Source of the DNA: Planctomycetota bacterium
GTDB taxonomy: Bacteria > Planctomycetota > PUPC01 > DSUN01
Direction of reading: 5' to 3'
Assembly: GCA_016872875.1 (NCBI GenBank)
Contig: VGYW01000091.1
Coordinates: forward strand, 1 to 22,956
DNA length: 22,956 bases
Part shown: piece after piece, positions 7,139-15,262 of the stretch
Numbering within the stretch: position 1 is the first letter of the stretch
Layout of the letters: each line of letters opens with the position of its first letter
Notes under the pieces: generated by a model
Told to the model about the DNA's origin: nothing
Databases searched by the model: none
Seen by the model: only the letters and a program-made list of their open reading frames with translations
Made by a program: the position numbers and the translations under genes

Positions 7139-7972
7139 ATGAAGAAGCACTCTGTCCTCCTCGCCCCACTGCTCGCCTTCTACTCGAAGTCGTTTTACCG
7201 GGACGTAGCGCAGCAGTGGCGCGGCAGCGGGGTCCTCTACCCGCTGCTCCTGCTGGCCGTCTGCTGCGCTCCCTTGACCGTGGCCGCGCAATTCCGGTCG
7301 TTCAACCCGCGTGCGGCAATGCTGTCGCCGCTGGCGCAACTGCCGGACGGGCTGCCCCCGATCACGCTCCAGCACGGGTCGGCATTGGTGGAGGCCGAGC
7401 AGCCCTGCTTCATCACGGACCCCGCGACTGGCAAGCTGGTCATGATCATAGACACCACGGGCGGCACCGCCTCCCTGGAGGGCACGGGGGCAACCTTCCT
7501 CCTGACAAAGACCCAGGTGGTCATCCGTCGAGCCCCCCGCGAGGTCACGGCACACGAGCTCTCCGCCCTCCCTTTCAACCGCTTGAGCCGCGACGTGGTC
7601 AGGGCGTGGCTGTGGTGGCTCAAGGGCCCCCTCGCGTTGCTGTTCTACTCCGTGGCCTTCCTGCTGTCGTGCATGTACGTCCTCGCCCAGAACATCGTGT
7701 GCTCCGGCTTCGGCCTGTTCGTGGTGAGGGACCGGCGCTGGCAGTTCAACTACCGGACGATGATGCGTCTGGCGGGCGTGGCGGCCACGCCGGCCGTGGC
7801 GCTGGCCACGGTTGGCATTCTGGCGGGCGTGCGGGCGCCGCTGTACGCCTGGCTCATCGCCAGCTTCACAGTCTCGATGGGCTACCTCTACTACGCGATC
7901 CGGGCGGCAACCGAGCTCCGCGGCTCGGACCTCGGGGCATCGCCCGACATGCCGTCGTTCTCGGTCCGGTGA
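7139..7972 (+). CDS. DUF1189 family membrane protein
   Basis: The 277-residue protein resembles DUF1189. The N-terminal FYSKSFYRDVAQQWRGSGVLYPLLLLAV is the family's typical opening, with a first membrane segment near 31-51. A soluble, presumably extracytoplasmic domain follows (about 52-165), containing a TGKLVMIIDTTGG segment that is also common in the family. At least three further membrane segments lie near 167-187, 206-226 and 231-250. The function of DUF1189 is unknown; members are usually envelope proteins. The ATG is chosen from the promoter position; the ribosome site is weak (GGAGG about 19 bases upstream). The gene ends 2 bases before foldback element D. Confidence 0.8.
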   Translation: MKKHSVLLAPLLAFYSKSFYRDVAQQWRGSGVLYPLLLLAVCCAPLTVAAQFRSFNPRAAMLSPLAQLPDGLPPITLQHGSALVEAEQPCFITDPATGKLVMIIDTTGGTASLEGTGATFLLTKTQVVIRRAPREVTAHELSALPFNRLSRDVVRAWLWWLKGPLALLFYSVAFLLSCMYVLAQNIVCSGFGLFVVRDRRWQFNYRTMMRLAGVAATPAVALATVGILAGVRAPLYAWLIASFTVSMGYLYYAIRAATELRGSDLGASPDMPSFSVR

Positions 7973-7974
7973 AC

Positions 7975-8062
7975 TGGATGAATGGATGGTTGGATGAGTG
8001 GATGGATGTCAGAGGCATCGCCCCTTTCATTCATCCACCCATCCACCCATCCAATCATCCCC
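7975..8062. repeat. Foldback simple-repeat element D (GGATGGAT word)
   Basis: The left arm (7975-8008) contains six tggatg-type words. The loop (8009-8028) begins with tcagagg and ends cccctttc, and the right arm (8029-8062) has catcca/catccacc words. It belongs to the same subfamily as elements C and E: ccatccaatcatcc at 8047-8060 is identical to 10050-10063 and is the exact reverse complement of 6904-6917. It fills the gap between the DUF1189 stop and the CGGAGG ribosome site of the next gene. Confidence 0.9.
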
Positions 8063-8077
8063 TACGGAGGAAGGGAC

Positions 8078-8818
8078 ATGGCTCAGGAGAGTGGTTCGGC
8101 GCTGGGCGACGAGGCAGGCGGGCTCTTGCTCCTGGCCGAGCTTGAGGCCCGCCGTGCGGGGAGCCGGGAGGTGCAGGTGCGCCACCTGGCCCTCGTGCTT
8201 GCGGAGCACGGGCGCTGGGGGCGGCCATTCAGCGAGTTGGCTCTGAGCCCCGAACGGCTCCGGGCCGCCCTGATGGAGGACGCAGGGAAGGGGGGCGAGG
8301 CGCTGCCGCACGCCGCGGAGCTGGCCGACGTGCTCAAGCGGGCGGAGAAACTGGTCAACTCGCGGCGCGAGGCCATGGGCGGCGGCCACCTCCTCCGCGC
8401 CATCCTCGAAGGGAAGGGCGCGGTCGCCCAGGCCGTCGCGCGCGAGTCGGGCGTCGAGCTCGCCGACCTCCTCAGCAAGCCCGAGCTCCTCGGCCTCCCC
8501 GTGCGGCTCGGCTACGTGCAGGGCATCGTCCAGCGCATCGGTCTCGCGCTCAGGCGCCTGGGCCACTGGACAGTCCTCGCCTTCGCCTGGTCGGCCGTCT
8601 CGGCCTTCGTCCTCTTCTTCGTCGCCAGATGGCTCCTTGGCCCGGAGCGAGGCTCGAGCTGGTTCCCGTGGCTCGTCCTCATCATCGGGGCCGCGTGCGC
8701 CCTGGGCCTCGCGGCCAACCGCGCCTGGCGCACCTACCAGCGCCGCAAACAGGCACACGCCCTCTTCGCCCCAAGGCCAGCCAAGCCGCCCGAGAAGCCA
8801 AGTGAGCAGCATCCATAG
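8078..8818 (+). CDS. Clp-N-like domain membrane protein
   Basis: The 246-residue protein has two alpha-helical repeats resembling the Clp N (ClpA/ClpC R) fold. The first, at about 12-66, includes VRHLALVLAEHGR; the second, at about 75-133, includes GGGHLLRAILEGKGAVAQAVARESGVELADLL and is close to the family HLLLALL...GVDL pattern. Two membrane segments follow at about 164-187 and 195-213, then a basic cytoplasmic tail. There is no AAA+ ATPase module, so this is an isolated adaptor-like domain tethered to the membrane. It may bind substrates or Clp partners, but this is inference. A GGAGG site precedes ATG 8078. An upstream open extension is translated from repeat element D and is rejected. 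Confidence 0.7.
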   Translation: MAQESGSALGDEAGGLLLLAELEARRAGSREVQVRHLALVLAEHGRWGRPFSELALSPERLRAALMEDAGKGGEALPHAAELADVLKRAEKLVNSRREAMGGGHLLRAILEGKGAVAQAVARESGVELADLLSKPELLGLPVRLGYVQGIVQRIGLALRRLGHWTVLAFAWSAVSAFVLFFVARWLLGPERGSSWFPWLVLIIGAACALGLAANRAWRTYQRRKQAHALFAPRPAKPPEKPSEQHP

Positions 8819-8849
8819 GGGTGTGGGCTCAACCAGACAGGAGCCGCGT

Positions 8850-9974
8850 GTGACGAAGAAACGGGCCTTCCTCACCGCGATGGCGAATGGGGTGCCCGAC
8901 GCGGTGCCCGTCTCGCCCCTCATCCACTGCCGCTTCGCGCACAAGGTGCTCGGGCGCACGGACTGGCGGGCGGTCTTCGAAGTCCACCAGATGATCGGCT
9001 CCACCCACTACCGCGGGCCGCTCGGCGTCGGCGTCCGCTGCACGATGCCGGAGGGCTACCGCACGGAGCGCCAGGTGCTCTTCGAGGATGGGCCGCGCCG
9101 CCGGGTGCGCACCACCCACCACACCCCCGCCGGCAGCCTCACGTGCGTGACCGAATCGGGCTTCGTCCCAGGCGACCCCATCATCAGCGTCACAACCGAG
9201 CGGCTGATCAAGGGGCCGGCCGACTGGCGCATCTTCCTGCGCATGCAGCAGGACTGGAACGAGCATGCGGGCGGCTCCGAGTTCGGCTCCGTGGCCGAGG
9301 CGTTCCAGACGATGGGCGAGGAGGGCGTGGCGAGCGTGGGGCTTGGCGGCGTGTATGCCGCGCTCGGCGAGGCACGCGGCATGGCCGAGCTGATGTACGA
9401 CCTCTTCGACTGCCCGGACGTCGTCCGCGAGGTCCAGCGAACCCTCCTGGCTGGCTACCGCAAGCGCATCCAGGCATTCCTCGATTCGCCCTCCGAGGCC
9501 TGCTTCTACGACATCTGCTGGGCGACCGGCTCGAACCTCGGCCCGAAGCTCTTCGAGGCCTGGGTCGCCGAAGAAGTCCGACAGGCCTGCGACATGGTCC
9601 GTGCCGTCCCAGGCAAGCTCCTCAGCCTCTACACCCTCGGCAAGATGCGCGCCCTGCTCCCCATCTTCGTCGAGGCCGGGCCGCATGCCATCGCCACGTT
9701 CGACCCGAACCAGGGCGACGTCGGACTCCGCGAGGCCAAGCGCCTCTACGGCCACAAGATCGCCGTCATGGGCAACCTCGACTGCGTGGTCCTCGCCCGC
9801 GGGAGCATCGAGGACTGCCGCCGCGAGGCCCTTCGCTGCCTCGACGAAGCGAAGGCCGGCGGCGGCTACATCCTCGGCACCGCCGACGAGGTGCCCGCCG
9901 ACACGACCCTCGACAAGCTCAAGGCGGTGGTGGACGCGGCCGCGGAGGAGGGGCGATATGATCTTCAGTCGTGA
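8850..9974 (+). CDS. Uroporphyrinogen decarboxylase (URO-D) family protein
   Basis: The 374-residue protein has the URO-D TIM-barrel family layout. It opens TKKRAFLTAMANGVPDAVPVSP, has a central ICWATGSNLGPKLFEAWVAEEV segment, and ends with the typical GGGYILGTADEVPADTTLDKLKAVVDAA. The conserved arginine-rich opening motif of true HemE is missing, so it is more likely one of the abundant HemE/MtaA-like proteins linked to corrinoid methyl transfer or unknown chemistry. No other haem or corrinoid gene is in the window. The start is GTG 8850, with AGGAG 6 bases upstream; the frame is open further back, but that part overlaps the Clp-N-like gene. The gap to that gene is only 31 bases, so they may be cotranscribed. 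Confidence 0.82.
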   Translation: MTKKRAFLTAMANGVPDAVPVSPLIHCRFAHKVLGRTDWRAVFEVHQMIGSTHYRGPLGVGVRCTMPEGYRTERQVLFEDGPRRRVRTTHHTPAGSLTCVTESGFVPGDPIISVTTERLIKGPADWRIFLRMQQDWNEHAGGSEFGSVAEAFQTMGEEGVASVGLGGVYAALGEARGMAELMYDLFDCPDVVREVQRTLLAGYRKRIQAFLDSPSEACFYDICWATGSNLGPKLFEAWVAEEVRQACDMVRAVPGKLLSLYTLGKMRALLPIFVEAGPHAIATFDPNQGDVGLREAKRLYGHKIAVMGNLDCVVLARGSIEDCRREALRCLDEAKAGGGYILGTADEVPADTTLDKLKAVVDAAAEEGRYDLQS

Positions 9975-9990
9975 CGTGCGCGCGTAGGCA

Positions 9991-10065
9991 GGGGATGGAT
10001 GGATGAATGGATGTGTGGATGGATGTCAGACAATCATCCATTCATCCACCCATCCAATCATCCCC
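9991..10065. repeat. Foldback simple-repeat element E (GGATGGAT word)
   Basis: The left arm (9991-10025) has tandem ggatg words, the loop is only about 7 bases (tcagaca), and the right arm (10033-10065) has atcatcca and catccacc words. It is a third copy of the C/D subfamily and shares a 20-base identical segment with D (8043-8062 versus 10046-10065). It begins 16 bases after the URO-D stop and ends about 40 bases before the beta-helix gene. Confidence 0.9.
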
Positions 10066-10104
10066 CTTGGCCCCGGCCAACGGCCGGCTTGAGGATCGCC
10101 TGCC

Positions 10105-12993
10105 ATGCACAAGTGGTTCTTGCCTCTTCTTCTTTGTTCGCCGGCGTTCGCGCAGCCGGTCGTCCTCTGGGCTTCCGACCCCATCCGCCCGGGCGAGACC
10201 GCCCTCGTCTTCGGCGAGGGCTTCGAGTCCACTAAGTCCATCGAGGTCATCCGCCTTGATGATGGCGACCCCGGCCTCCCGCCTCCGCCGGGCGAGGTCG
10301 TGGTGAAGGGTAAATCCGTCACCGTCGAGCCCCTCCAGCCCCGGCCCCACTCCGTCAAGTTCACCATCCCCGAAGCCTTCAAGCCCGGCCTCTTCGCCTG
10401 CCGAATCAGGACGAGCGCAGGAGAAGCTGTGGCGGTGCTGAACCGCCCTGCCGGCATCGGGGTGGTAGGCACGCAGGAACCCTCTGACTTGGTGCCGCGT
10501 GGTTTGAGCGTGTTCGGCCGCAGCCTCTTTCTTGTGGAGCCCAGTCAACGGCGAGTGCTGCTGCGCACCCGGGAGAGGGATATCCTCATGCACGCAACTG
10601 GGGACGAGTGGTGTTATTGGGCCTCCCCGTGTGATGGCCCGATTGCCCCCGGGCGGCATAGGCTGTACGTGCACAACGGATATGGTGGTGTGGCGGGTTG
10701 GAGCGCCCCGGTGGAGGTCGTCGTGCGCGCAAGAGAGCCGTGGCCAGGGACAGTATTCAACGTGCGCGACCTTGGCGCCAAGGGCGATGGCCGGTGCGAC
10801 GACACACAGGCGGTCAAGGCCGCTCTCGCCATGGCTCGCGAGTCCGGCGGTGGGGTCGTCCATTTTCCCAGGGGCCGTTACAAGCTCACAGAGGGGATCG
10901 AGGTCCCCGCCCGCACGAGACTGCGGGGTTGGCGGCCGGAGGAAGCGGCCATCGTCTGGCCCGAGCTGCCCAACCCGCCCGAGTACCTCATCTTCGGCAG
11001 GAAGGGCTTCGCCGTTCAGGGCCTCACGTTCCACTGCACGAACTACGTGCACTTCCTTGGCAACGACCTGAGCGACCCGGACGCCGGGGACGTGCACATC
11101 AAGGAGATATGCGTGCGCGCGAACCTCTACCGCGGCCACCTCACACCGGAGCAGGTGTCTGAGAGGTTTGTCGCCTCCCTCAAGCGCTCGACGGGCGGCG
11201 GCGACACCCTGCGCCTGCGCGGCAGGAACATCACTGTGCGAGAATCTGACCTCTATGGATCAGGCCGTGTCCTCTATCTTACCCGGGGGCAGGATGTCGA
11301 CATTCTCGACAACACGCTCTACAACGGCCGCTGGGGGTGGTACTGCATCTCGGGATCTGACGGCGTCATGTTCCAGAACAACTGGCTCCATGGTGCCGAT
11401 CTGATGTCCACTGGTGGTGGCATCAACTGCCTGGATGGTTCGACCTGCTCGCAGAACGTCTTCTACAAAGGCAACGGACTGTACCTCATGCACGGATGGG
11501 ACAGGGAGGCGATGACGAGCGACGCGGGGGGCGGGGCCTATTGCGGCCCGCTCGCCTCGGCCACGCCGGCGAGCGTGACGCTCGCCGAGGAGCCGAAGTG
11601 GGGTGGGCGCGACTGGCGCGGCGCCGGCGTCTTCATCCTCGATGGCAAGGGCATGGGCCAATACCGCCGCATCGCCCGACACGAGGGCCGACAGGTCCAA
11701 CTGGACGAACCGTGGACGATTCTGCCCGACACGACCTCGATCGTCACGGTGACGATGCTCCAGCGCAACTACTACTTCGTCGAGAACTCATTCGAAGACG
11801 CAGGGATTGCCATTCAACTGTATGGCATGGCGATCGGCAACGTGATGGTGAGGAACAGCTCGACCCGCACCGGTGGCTACCACAACTTCGGCATGGACTA
11901 CCACGGCATCCAGCCGAGCTGGTTCAACCAGTGGCTCGAGAACGGGATTGCGGAGGGCAACACCTACCGCGGCGGGCACGACAACCACCTGCTCGCGGGC
12001 GAGGCGCACCTGGGCGTCTTCGCCTTCCCGCCGAGCGGCGACTGGAAGCACCCGCTCACGCTATGCACGGTGGTCCGGGGCAATGAGCTCTGGTACAACG
12101 CGCACATCGCCATTGGCGGGACCGATCCTCACAACCCCGCCTTGCGCAATCCCCTTGTGCAAGACGTGATCGTGGAGAAGAACCGTGTAATAAGAGCTGA
12201 CGTCGGCATCCACGTTCGCCGAGCCGCCGAGGGTGTGCTACTCCGCGACAACGAGTTCCAAGATGTCAAAGACCCTGTTCTTTCCGACGACGAGATCGAG
12301 CGTCGGGCGGCGGAGCGGCGGGCGAAGATGCTGAACCTGAAGGAGCCTGTGGCCTGGTGGACATTCGACAAGGCGGTGGGTAGCAAGGTGCCGGATGATT
12401 CGGGACACGGTTTCGCAGGGCGCGTGGTGGGCGGGGTGCGCTTCGAGCCGGGCGTGAGGGGCAACGCGGCGGTCTTCGACGGCAAGAGCCATATCCACGT
12501 GGCGAATGGCGAGCTCCTCGCCCCGACACGGTTCACGGTCGCCGCATGGATCAAGCCGGCGAGCGTGGCGGGGCGGCAGGGCCTCATCGCGAAGCGGACG
12601 GGCCACGCCGCCGCGCCGTTCGTGCTGTGCGTCTGGGACGGCACGCTCTCCTTCGAGGCGTGCGAGGCGGACGGCCGGACCTGGTCGTTCAACTTCCGCT
12701 CGCCCCAGGTGCTCAAGGCGGGCGAGTGGCAGCACGTGGCCGCGGCCGTCGAGGAGGGCAAGGGCGTGACCCTCTTCCTCAACGGCAAGGCCATCGCGCG
12801 GAAGGAGAACGCGGCGAAGCTCGCGCAGAACGACCTCGACCTCTGGCTCGGCAAGGATGCCTGGGGCGCCGACCCCAAGGACGCCGCCATCCCCGGCCAC
12901 TTCACCGGGGCGATGGACGAGGCCACGCTCTGGACCCGCGCCCTGAGCGAGGAAGAAATCAGCATAGAAGCAACGCAGCGGACCAACCGCTGA
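10105..12993 (+). CDS. Secreted pectate-lyase-like beta-helix protein with C-terminal LamG domain
   Basis: The 962-residue protein starts with a Sec signal peptide (LLLCSPAFA, cleavage after about residue 16). Residues 17-210 form beta-sandwich-like domains of unknown family. From about residue 216 the segment VFNVRDLGAKGDGRCDDTQAV matches the N-terminal cap of Pectate_lyase_3-type right-handed beta-helices, and repeated short Asn/Gly-rich strands continue to about 735. A LamG/concanavalin-like domain occupies about 747-955 (EPVAWWTFDK, VAAWIKPAS, WQHVAAAVEEG, FTGAMDEATLWTRALSEEEI). The likely role is binding and cleaving an acidic polysaccharide outside the cell. Catalytic residues cannot be assigned. 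ATG 10105 is preceded by a GAGG ribosome site and directly follows foldback element E. Confidence 0.85.
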   Translation: MHKWFLPLLLCSPAFAQPVVLWASDPIRPGETALVFGEGFESTKSIEVIRLDDGDPGLPPPPGEVVVKGKSVTVEPLQPRPHSVKFTIPEAFKPGLFACRIRTSAGEAVAVLNRPAGIGVVGTQEPSDLVPRGLSVFGRSLFLVEPSQRRVLLRTRERDILMHATGDEWCYWASPCDGPIAPGRHRLYVHNGYGGVAGWSAPVEVVVRAREPWPGTVFNVRDLGAKGDGRCDDTQAVKAALAMARESGGGVVHFPRGRYKLTEGIEVPARTRLRGWRPEEAAIVWPELPNPPEYLIFGRKGFAVQGLTFHCTNYVHFLGNDLSDPDAGDVHIKEICVRANLYRGHLTPEQVSERFVASLKRSTGGGDTLRLRGRNITVRESDLYGSGRVLYLTRGQDVDILDNTLYNGRWGWYCISGSDGVMFQNNWLHGADLMSTGGGINCLDGSTCSQNVFYKGNGLYLMHGWDREAMTSDAGGGAYCGPLASATPASVTLAEEPKWGGRDWRGAGVFILDGKGMGQYRRIARHEGRQVQLDEPWTILPDTTSIVTVTMLQRNYYFVENSFEDAGIAIQLYGMAIGNVMVRNSSTRTGGYHNFGMDYHGIQPSWFNQWLENGIAEGNTYRGGHDNHLLAGEAHLGVFAFPPSGDWKHPLTLCTVVRGNELWYNAHIAIGGTDPHNPALRNPLVQDVIVEKNRVIRADVGIHVRRAAEGVLLRDNEFQDVKDPVLSDDEIERRAAERRAKMLNLKEPVAWWTFDKAVGSKVPDDSGHGFAGRVVGGVRFEPGVRGNAAVFDGKSHIHVANGELLAPTRFTVAAWIKPASVAGRQGLIAKRTGHAAAPFVLCVWDGTLSFEACEADGRTWSFNFRSPQVLKAGEWQHVAAAVEEGKGVTLFLNGKAIARKENAAKLAQNDLDLWLGKDAWGADPKDAAIPGHFTGAMDEATLWTRALSEEEISIEATQRTNR

Positions 12994-13028
12994 CTGCACC
13001 GGAGCCCCTTCACGCATGGGCCTTCCTT

Positions 13029-13066
13029 CGTCCTCGTCCTCGTCCGTCGTCCTCGTCCTCGATTCC
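13029..13066. repeat. One-armed simple repeat F (TCCTCG word)
   Basis: A tandem tract of cgtcct/cctcgt words runs from about 13029 to 13060 and ends in cgattcc. Its words are shared with the left arm of element A (2580-2605), including cgtcctcgtcc and ctcgattc. No complementary arm is visible nearby, so this may be half of an element. It lies before the promoter of the C45 gene. Confidence 0.7.
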
Positions 13067-13081
13067 TCTCCCTGCCTTGCC

Positions 13082-13110
13082 TTGACTGCCCGCACTCCCT
13101 CCCTTAGAAT
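13082..13110 (+). promoter_or_regulatory. Sigma70-like promoter for the C45 peptidase-like gene
   Basis: TTGACT (13082-13087) and TAGAAT (13105-13110) are separated by 17 bases, each matching 5 of 6 consensus positions. The predicted start is near 13117, about 39 bases before ATG 13156, with AAGGAG at 13141-13146. Confidence 0.7.
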
Positions 13111-13155
13111 GCCGATCAGCAGCCTGAAGACACAAACGACAAGGAGACCCGCTTG

Positions 13156-14490
13156 ATGGGGAGCGTGGTGATGATCGAGGGGGAGCCGCGCGAGGCCGGC
13201 CGCCTCTATGGGGAGCTTGCCGCCGCGGCACTCCGCGAGCGCGTGGCCGAGATGTGGAAGGCCAGCGAAGGCTCACGTTGGGGCGCCGCCACGCTCGACG
13301 AGCGCGGCGAGCGCTTCCGCGCCTTCGTCGAGCGCGTCGCGCCCGAATGGCTCGACGAGGCGGAGGCGATGGCGGCCGCGGCCGGGGTGAACGCCGCCGA
13401 CCTCTTCGCACTCAACGCCGTTCCGCCGGGCTTCTGGGACGCCCCCTGCTGCGGCTGCACCGCCGCACTCGTCGCAGGCGCCCACTCCGCCACGGGCCAC
13501 ACGCTCCTCCACAAGAACCGCGACCTGGTGAACTCGCCCCAGGACTTCCACGTGCGGCGGCTGCCCGACGGGCGGCAGCTCTTCGCCTCGCGCGACATCG
13601 GCAGCCTGGGCCTCGCGCACTTCCACAGCGACCAAGCCCTGGCGGGGGCCAACAACACCGGCTCCTACATCAAGCCCGATGAGCTGCGCGAGTGCGGCCT
13701 CAGGTGTACCCACCTCCTGCGCCTCGTGGCCGAGCGGGCGGGCACGTGCGACGAGGCGCTCGCGGTCCTCGACGACGCCCTCGCCAGAGAGGTCGCAGGA
13801 GGCGCCGGCGGCCACCGCGGCATGATCTTCCTCTTCGCCGAGCCGGGCAAGGGCCTCCTCGTCGAGATGACCTCGAAACGCCTGGCCCACCGCGAGGTGC
13901 GCGACGACACCCTCATCCGTACAAACCACTTCCTCCTGCCCGAGGTGCAAGGCACCCTCTCCGAGCCGCCGCAGAGGAACACCCTGCGCCGCTTCGAGCG
14001 CGCCCACGAGCTCCTCGACCCGCTTGAGACCAAGAACGTGGCCGACCTCATCCGCCTCTCGCGCGACCACGCCGACGGCCCCGACAGCATCTGCTCCGAC
14101 AACGCCCAGCACACCCACATGACCGTCTCCGCCTGCACCCACGTCGTCCGCCCCGACACGCCCGACCCCCTCGCCCACACCCGCGCCCAGATGGGCAACA
14201 CGCGGAACATCATCGCCATCCCCGTGCCCCGCGCGATCGACGGCCTGCCCGCCGAATGCGTTGACGGCACCATGCACGACCTTTCCCGCAAGCTCTACGC
14301 CCGCCGCGGCGTGGGCGAGCACCTGGCCCAGATACAGGAGGAGGCCGAGCGCGCCATCGCCCAGGAGTTCGCCCAGGTGGGCGCTGCCGCCCGCTTCGCC
14401 GACCCCTCTCACCTCCGCCAACACCTCACCACCTTCGTCGCCCGCACCGTCGAGCGCGTCCGCGCGACCCTCGACGGCCTTTTGCAGTAG
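13156..14490 (+). CDS. C45-type acyltransferase/peptidase (Ntn hydrolase)
   Basis: The 444-residue protein resembles the C45 family (acyl-coenzyme A:6-aminopenicillanic acid acyltransferase and related Ntn hydrolases). The key segment is CCGCTAALVAGAHSATGHTLLHKNRD, with Cys101 as the likely autoprocessing nucleophile after Gly100 and the conserved NRD at 121-123. Family members cleave themselves between Gly and Cys to form alpha and beta subunits and hydrolyse amide bonds; the substrate here is unknown. The C-terminal HTHMTVSACTHVVRPD and MGNTRNI segments are also typical. ATG 13156 is preferred (AAGGAG 9 bases upstream), though TTG 13153 is possible. Very dense GC use (about 70%) and its own promoter suggest a single-gene unit. 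Confidence 0.78.
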   Translation: MGSVVMIEGEPREAGRLYGELAAAALRERVAEMWKASEGSRWGAATLDERGERFRAFVERVAPEWLDEAEAMAAAAGVNAADLFALNAVPPGFWDAPCCGCTAALVAGAHSATGHTLLHKNRDLVNSPQDFHVRRLPDGRQLFASRDIGSLGLAHFHSDQALAGANNTGSYIKPDELRECGLRCTHLLRLVAERAGTCDEALAVLDDALAREVAGGAGGHRGMIFLFAEPGKGLLVEMTSKRLAHREVRDDTLIRTNHFLLPEVQGTLSEPPQRNTLRRFERAHELLDPLETKNVADLIRLSRDHADGPDSICSDNAQHTHMTVSACTHVVRPDTPDPLAHTRAQMGNTRNIIAIPVPRAIDGLPAECVDGTMHDLSRKLYARRGVGEHLAQIQEEAERAIAQEFAQVGAAARFADPSHLRQHLTTFVARTVERVRATLDGLLQ

Positions 14491-14493
14491 CCT

Positions 14494-14522
14494 TTGCCTT
14501 GCCCCCGGCTCCGGGCTATAAT
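14494..14522 (+). promoter_or_regulatory. Strong sigma70-like promoter for the TA run
   Basis: TTGCCT (14494-14499) and a perfect TATAAT (14517-14522) are 17 bases apart. The -35 lies 3 bases after the stop of the C45 gene. A CCCGG...CCGGG inverted repeat (14504-14515) sits between the boxes and may be an operator. Confidence 0.75.
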
Positions 14523-14556
14523 GAAAGGCGGGCGGAACTGATAGGAGGCCACTGCC

Positions 14557-14775
14557 ATGAACGTGCGAAACGTAACCCTCGATGACTTGCGGGGCCAGAC
14601 CGCTGAAGAAGTCATCACCGAGGTCGCTGCCCGCGAGGAGATTCTCACCGTGACTCTCCCTGATGGCAAGACCATTGCCATCAGGCCCTCGCCGGACCTG
14701 GAGCCCCTTCCCCTGATCAGGAACGGCAGGATTGCAGAGGGCTGGAAGGATGCCATCTACGACCACTCCCAGTGA
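14557..14775 (+). CDS. VapB-like antitoxin of a PIN-toxin pair
   Basis: The 72-residue protein has the layout of small antitoxins next to VapC toxins: an N-terminal helical portion (TLDDLRGQTAEEVITEVAAREE), a strand pair with DGKTIAIRPSPDLEPLPLIRNGR, and a terminal EGWKDAIYDHS toxin-binding helix. AGGAGG lies 8 bases upstream of ATG 14557. The downstream PIN gene starts inside its last 26 bases, so the two are translationally coupled. I do not assign a named VapB family; the antitoxin role rests on size, gene order and the partner. Confidence 0.68.
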   Translation: MNVRNVTLDDLRGQTAEEVITEVAAREEILTVTLPDGKTIAIRPSPDLEPLPLIRNGRIAEGWKDAIYDHSQ

Positions 14776-15262
14776 GCCGCTGTTCTTCGATGCCGGGATG
14801 TTCATTGCCGGGATACTCGAGGCGCACCCCCACCATGCTGAGACCAGACCACTCGTGGAAGCAGCTCGCCAGGGCTACCTCCGGGCCTCCACCTCAGCCA
14901 GCGTCCTGAGCGAAGTCTACGCAGCGCTCACGTGGGCAGGCACATCGCCGCAACAGCCCCCCGCGGAGGCCGCCCGGCTTGTTCGGGCCCTCGTGACTCC
15001 GGCGTCGGCAATCCGCGTCCTCGAATGCAACCTCGATGTGCTGCTGAAAGCGCTCGATCTCTCTGCCCGGCACCAGCTCACAGCACGGCGATCGCACGAT
15101 GCACGACATGCCGCCGCAGCACTCGTCCACGGTATCCACGCCGTCTACACGTTGGACGTTCAGGACTGGCTCCCCTTCGAGCAAGATGGCCTTGTCATAG
15201 CAGGCCCGCCATCCGCACTGTCGCGCCTAGCAAGGCTGCACCGGACCCCTATCCAGAGATAG
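14750..15262 (+). CDS. PIN-domain toxin (VapC-like)
   Basis: The 170-residue protein is a PIN-domain nuclease. Acidic residues align with the VapC pattern: Asp14 in FFDAGMFIAG, Glu55 in SASVLSEVYAAL, Asp117 in SHDARHAAAAL and Asp136/Asp139 in VYTLDVQDW. VapC toxins cleave tRNA or rRNA with magnesium or manganese. ATG 14750 overlaps the antitoxin end by 26 bases in a different frame, a typical coupled antitoxin-toxin arrangement. The open frame also extends to TTG 14732, but there is no ribosome site for it. The tail after the PIN core (PPSALSRLARLHR) may be extra. Confidence 0.85.
   Translation: MPSTTTPSEPLFFDAGMFIAGILEAHPHHAETRPLVEAARQGYLRASTSASVLSEVYAALTWAGTSPQQPPAEAARLVRALVTPASAIRVLECNLDVLLKALDLSARHQLTARRSHDARHAAAALVHGIHAVYTLDVQDWLPFEQDGLVIAGPPSALSRLARLHRTPIQR

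Noticed and set aside
6910..8145. Long open frame across the GGATGGAT elements (WMDGWMDA...)
   Set aside because: It starts in repeat DNA, crosses the well-supported DUF1189 gene in another frame and has low-complexity, Pro/Arg-rich translation typical of GC-rich shadow frames.
9143..9961. Second frame within the URO-D gene (Arg-rich)
   Set aside because: Arg/Pro-rich translation with no start signal; the other frame carries the URO-D family motifs.
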